DNA of 7,560 nt. Origin: Peptococcaceae bacterium BRH_c23 (GTDB lineage: Bacteria > Bacillota_B > Desulfitobacteriia > Desulfitobacteriales > Desulfitobacteriaceae). Below are positions 6,176-7,560 of the stretch, piece by piece. A program made the translations under genes and the position numbers. The DNA is taken from NCBI GenBank assembly GCA_000961805.1, contig LADV01000312.1:1-7560 (forward strand). The letters run 5' to 3'. The notes under the pieces are model-generated. The model searched no databases. It had not been told where the DNA came from and worked only from the letters and a program-made list of their open reading frames with translations. Each line of letters begins with the position of its first letter. The first letter of the stretch is position 1.

Positions 6176-7282
6176 TTATCGCCCCTTCTCCAAGGCCATT
6201 CGCTTAAATTTCTCTCGAGCATTCTCTGGGGGAATAGCTAAAACTTCTCGACGTAACATAGTCAAAGCACCACTCGGACAGGCTGCAGAACACACACCAC
6301 AACCGATACAGACCTCATTCTTCAAAACAGGGATCTCAATCCCATTTCCTTGATCCGTCATAGCGATAGCCTGGATATGACACTTGTCGGCGCAAACTCC
6401 ACAACCGATACAGTTTTCCAGTTCAAAGGACGGAATGAAATTGCTGGGGTGGGTGGCATAGATCTGTTGTTCATTGATCCCCCGGAGAACATTACAGCAA
6501 CAACCACAGCAATTGCAAATGTAGGTTGGTTTGTTCATCACATTATCACACATGTGTACTAAACCCAGCTCTTGTGTCTCAGCGAGCACCTTCAGAAGCT
6601 CATCGACAGTTGCCGGTTTGCCTAAACCTTTACGAACTATCCATTCAGCGGCTCCACCAAGAGACATGCAGACTTCCATAGGTGCATCACAAGCCTTACC
6701 AACATGTGATCTTTCATGTCGACAAGCACACATGGTTATGGCGCCTCCACCAGATTGACGAATGATTTCCGTCGCCTTCTCATAATCCAAGACTTCAGTT
6801 TCTACTGCTAAAGGCATAACATTCTCATAAATCAAGGTTCGCATGATCTTCGTATCCAGACCAGCTATTTCTTTCATGACTCCAGGACTGTGAAAGTAGG
6901 TGTCGAATAGTTCTGCCAACTCTTTCATGTTAACTTGGTCTCTTGTTCTCATAAACGTATATTCAAAGAATCCGACTAAAACGGGTGCTAACATATAATA
7001 AAAAGAATCTTTGCGAGGGATATCAAGGACCAAACCCTTGTCAGACATTCCGTCTAAGATAATCTTTAATTCGCTTTCCTCGATGCCTGTGGCGGATGCT
7101 ATTTTATCTAAGGACATCGGAATTAAGGAAAATTTACTACCTACTAACGCTTCACTTTCCGTGTAGAGACGATGAAGAATTGCCATGAGATCTTCATTGA
7201 TCGGTGCACCTTCTGGAGCCTTACTTAGACGTTCCGCAAGGGCATGGAATATCTCTTCCTTAGCATTAATTACATGACCCAA
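6176..7282 (-). CDS. 4Fe-4S dicluster ferredoxin-type protein with N-terminal helical domain and extra Cys-rich region
   Basis: The protein has 368 residues. Residues 1-100 are helical and may include a winged-helix-like part (SLDKIASATGIEESELKIIL, 57-76). A middle region has CAC (185-187), C198, C205 and C245, then the dense cluster CNCCGCCC (256-263). The C-terminal third has two classical [4Fe-4S] motifs: C291/C294/C297/C301 and C325/C328/C331/C335, the second followed by Pro. There is no signal peptide or membrane helix, so it is probably a cytosolic electron-transfer or redox-sensing protein. Its partner is not shown by the neighbours. The start is TTG 7282: it keeps the conserved-looking N-terminal helix, but its Shine-Dalgarno match is poor (GGGT about 7 bases away); the next in-frame ATG is at residue 33. 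It ends at a strong terminator, so it is a single-gene unit. Its upstream region is a transposon end. Confidence 0.85.
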   Translation of the reverse strand: MGHVINAKEEIFHALAERLSKAPEGAPINEDLMAILHRLYTESEALVGSKFSLIPMSLDKIASATGIEESELKIILDGMSDKGLVLDIPRKDSFYYMLAPVLVGFFEYTFMRTRDQVNMKELAELFDTYFHSPGVMKEIAGLDTKIMRTLIYENVMPLAVETEVLDYEKATEIIRQSGGGAITMCACRHERSHVGKACDAPMEVCMSLGGAAEWIVRKGLGKPATVDELLKVLAETQELGLVHMCDNVMNKPTYICNCCGCCCNVLRGINEQQIYATHPSNFIPSFELENCIGCGVCADKCHIQAIAMTDQGNGIEIPVLKNEVCIGCGVCSAACPSGALTMLRREVLAIPPENAREKFKRMALEKGR

Positions 7283-7302
7283 ACTCTTTACCCGTTGCCA
7301 AA

Positions 7303-7449
7303 ACTTTATAAAAGTCTATTAAAGTTCTGTTTGCTTCCCTATTCATCGTGTCCGATTTTGCCCGAAGGCTACTTTCGTTTGATATAACACTCCAAGGGCT
7401 TAAATTCCGATGCAACGAATCGTACACATTAGTAGTGTCTTTTAGGTGA
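7303..7449 (-). mobile_element. Presumed IS200/IS605-type right end and omega-RNA region
   Basis: This non-coding stretch follows the tnpB stop codon, where IS605-type elements carry the 3' portion of their omega RNA and the right-end hairpin. On the minus strand it contains CGAT/ATCG and ACAC/GTGT short stems and a GCC-TTCG-GGC tetraloop hairpin (7369-7360). An AT-rich terminal hairpin ACTTTA/TAAAGT (7325-7320 and 7308-7303) has an 11-base loop. I place the element end near 7303, by analogy with subterminal hairpins of this family; the exact cleavage point cannot be seen. If right, the element ends about 20 bp before the start codon of the iron-sulfur protein gene, and the omega-RNA guide would be copied from that flank. 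Confidence 0.5.
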
Positions 7450-7560
7450 CTAGACTACTAATTGGTATCTCGAAAGATTAATGGAAGCATTGAAATCTCG
7501 ATCTATTACCAAACCACATGCACAACTGTATACTCTATCCGACAACTTCAAGTCTTTCTT
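7450..7560 (-). CDS. tnpB: TnpB (IS200/IS605 OrfB), C-terminal end only
   Basis: The last 36 codons and TAG stop are present; the gene continues past the right edge. The translation includes SDRVYSCACGLVIDRDFNAS followed by INLSRYQLVV. CxCG is the second half of the TnpB zinc ribbon, and DRDxNAxxNL is the conserved RuvC-III motif carrying the last catalytic Asp. Both are standard for the RNA-guided nuclease TnpB, an ancestor of Cas12. Whether the gene is intact, or has a tnpA partner, cannot be seen. The same DNA has a short plus-strand frame from ATG 7481, which I regard as a shadow. Confidence 0.88.
   Translation of the reverse strand, partial: KKDLKLSDRVYSCACGLVIDRDFNASINLSRYQLVV

Noticed and set aside
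7305..7310. TATAAA as a -10 box for the iron-sulfur gene
   Set aside because: No acceptable -35 box at 16-18 bp; it is part of the AT-rich terminal hairpin of the presumed transposon end.
7481..7560. Plus-strand frame beginning ATG at 7481 and open to the edge
   Set aside because: It is antisense to the clear TnpB C-terminus and has only a weak AAAG upstream.

Overview
The window looks like chromosomal DNA from an endospore-forming Firmicute of the class Clostridia. A Peptococcaceae-type anaerobe such as Desulfosporosinus or Desulfitobacterium would fit, but that is inferred from gene content, not proven. The evidence is a spore germinant-receptor operon with AGGAGG-type ribosome binding sites, and a soluble iron-sulfur protein of the kind common in anaerobes. 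Both sides of this host block carry pieces of mobile elements.

Layout, left to right. Positions 1 to about 965 hold an uninterrupted minus-strand reading frame. It has neither its natural start nor its stop in the window: it runs off the left edge and its upstream part is missing. It encodes an internal piece of the very large polyvalent helicase/methylase protein of integrative conjugative elements, with a GNAT acetyltransferase-like module. At about 945-970 this gives way to a small plus-strand gene (1024-1206) for a 60-residue single-pass membrane protein with its own ribosome binding site. Then comes a minus-strand germinant-receptor cluster, read right to left: gerA-type (5762-4167), gerC-type lipoprotein (3897-2668), a 70-residue two-helix protein resembling the receptor D subunit (2663-2451), and gerB-type permease (2431-1337). 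The C, D and B genes are tightly packed. gerA is separated from gerC by about 270 bp of non-coding DNA filled with tandem repeats and hairpins.

Right of the cluster is a minus-strand gene for a 368-residue protein with two [4Fe-4S] ferredoxin motifs and a further cysteine-rich region (7282-6176). It is followed by a strong intrinsic terminator (6066-6106). Close upstream of it, at the right edge, lies the 3' end of an IS200/IS605-type tnpB gene (7560-7450) and about 150 bp of presumed element right end, the place where such elements encode their omega RNA.

The A, B, C and D proteins would work together in the spore inner membrane to sense small-molecule germinants and start germination. A candidate forespore-type promoter lies upstream of gerA. 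The most interesting points are the hidden GNAT-containing conjugative-element fragment and its abrupt end, the A-C-D-B gene order with the small D protein translationally linked to C, the structured repeats inside the ger cluster, and the tnpB/omega-RNA end abutting a gene that starts with TTG.
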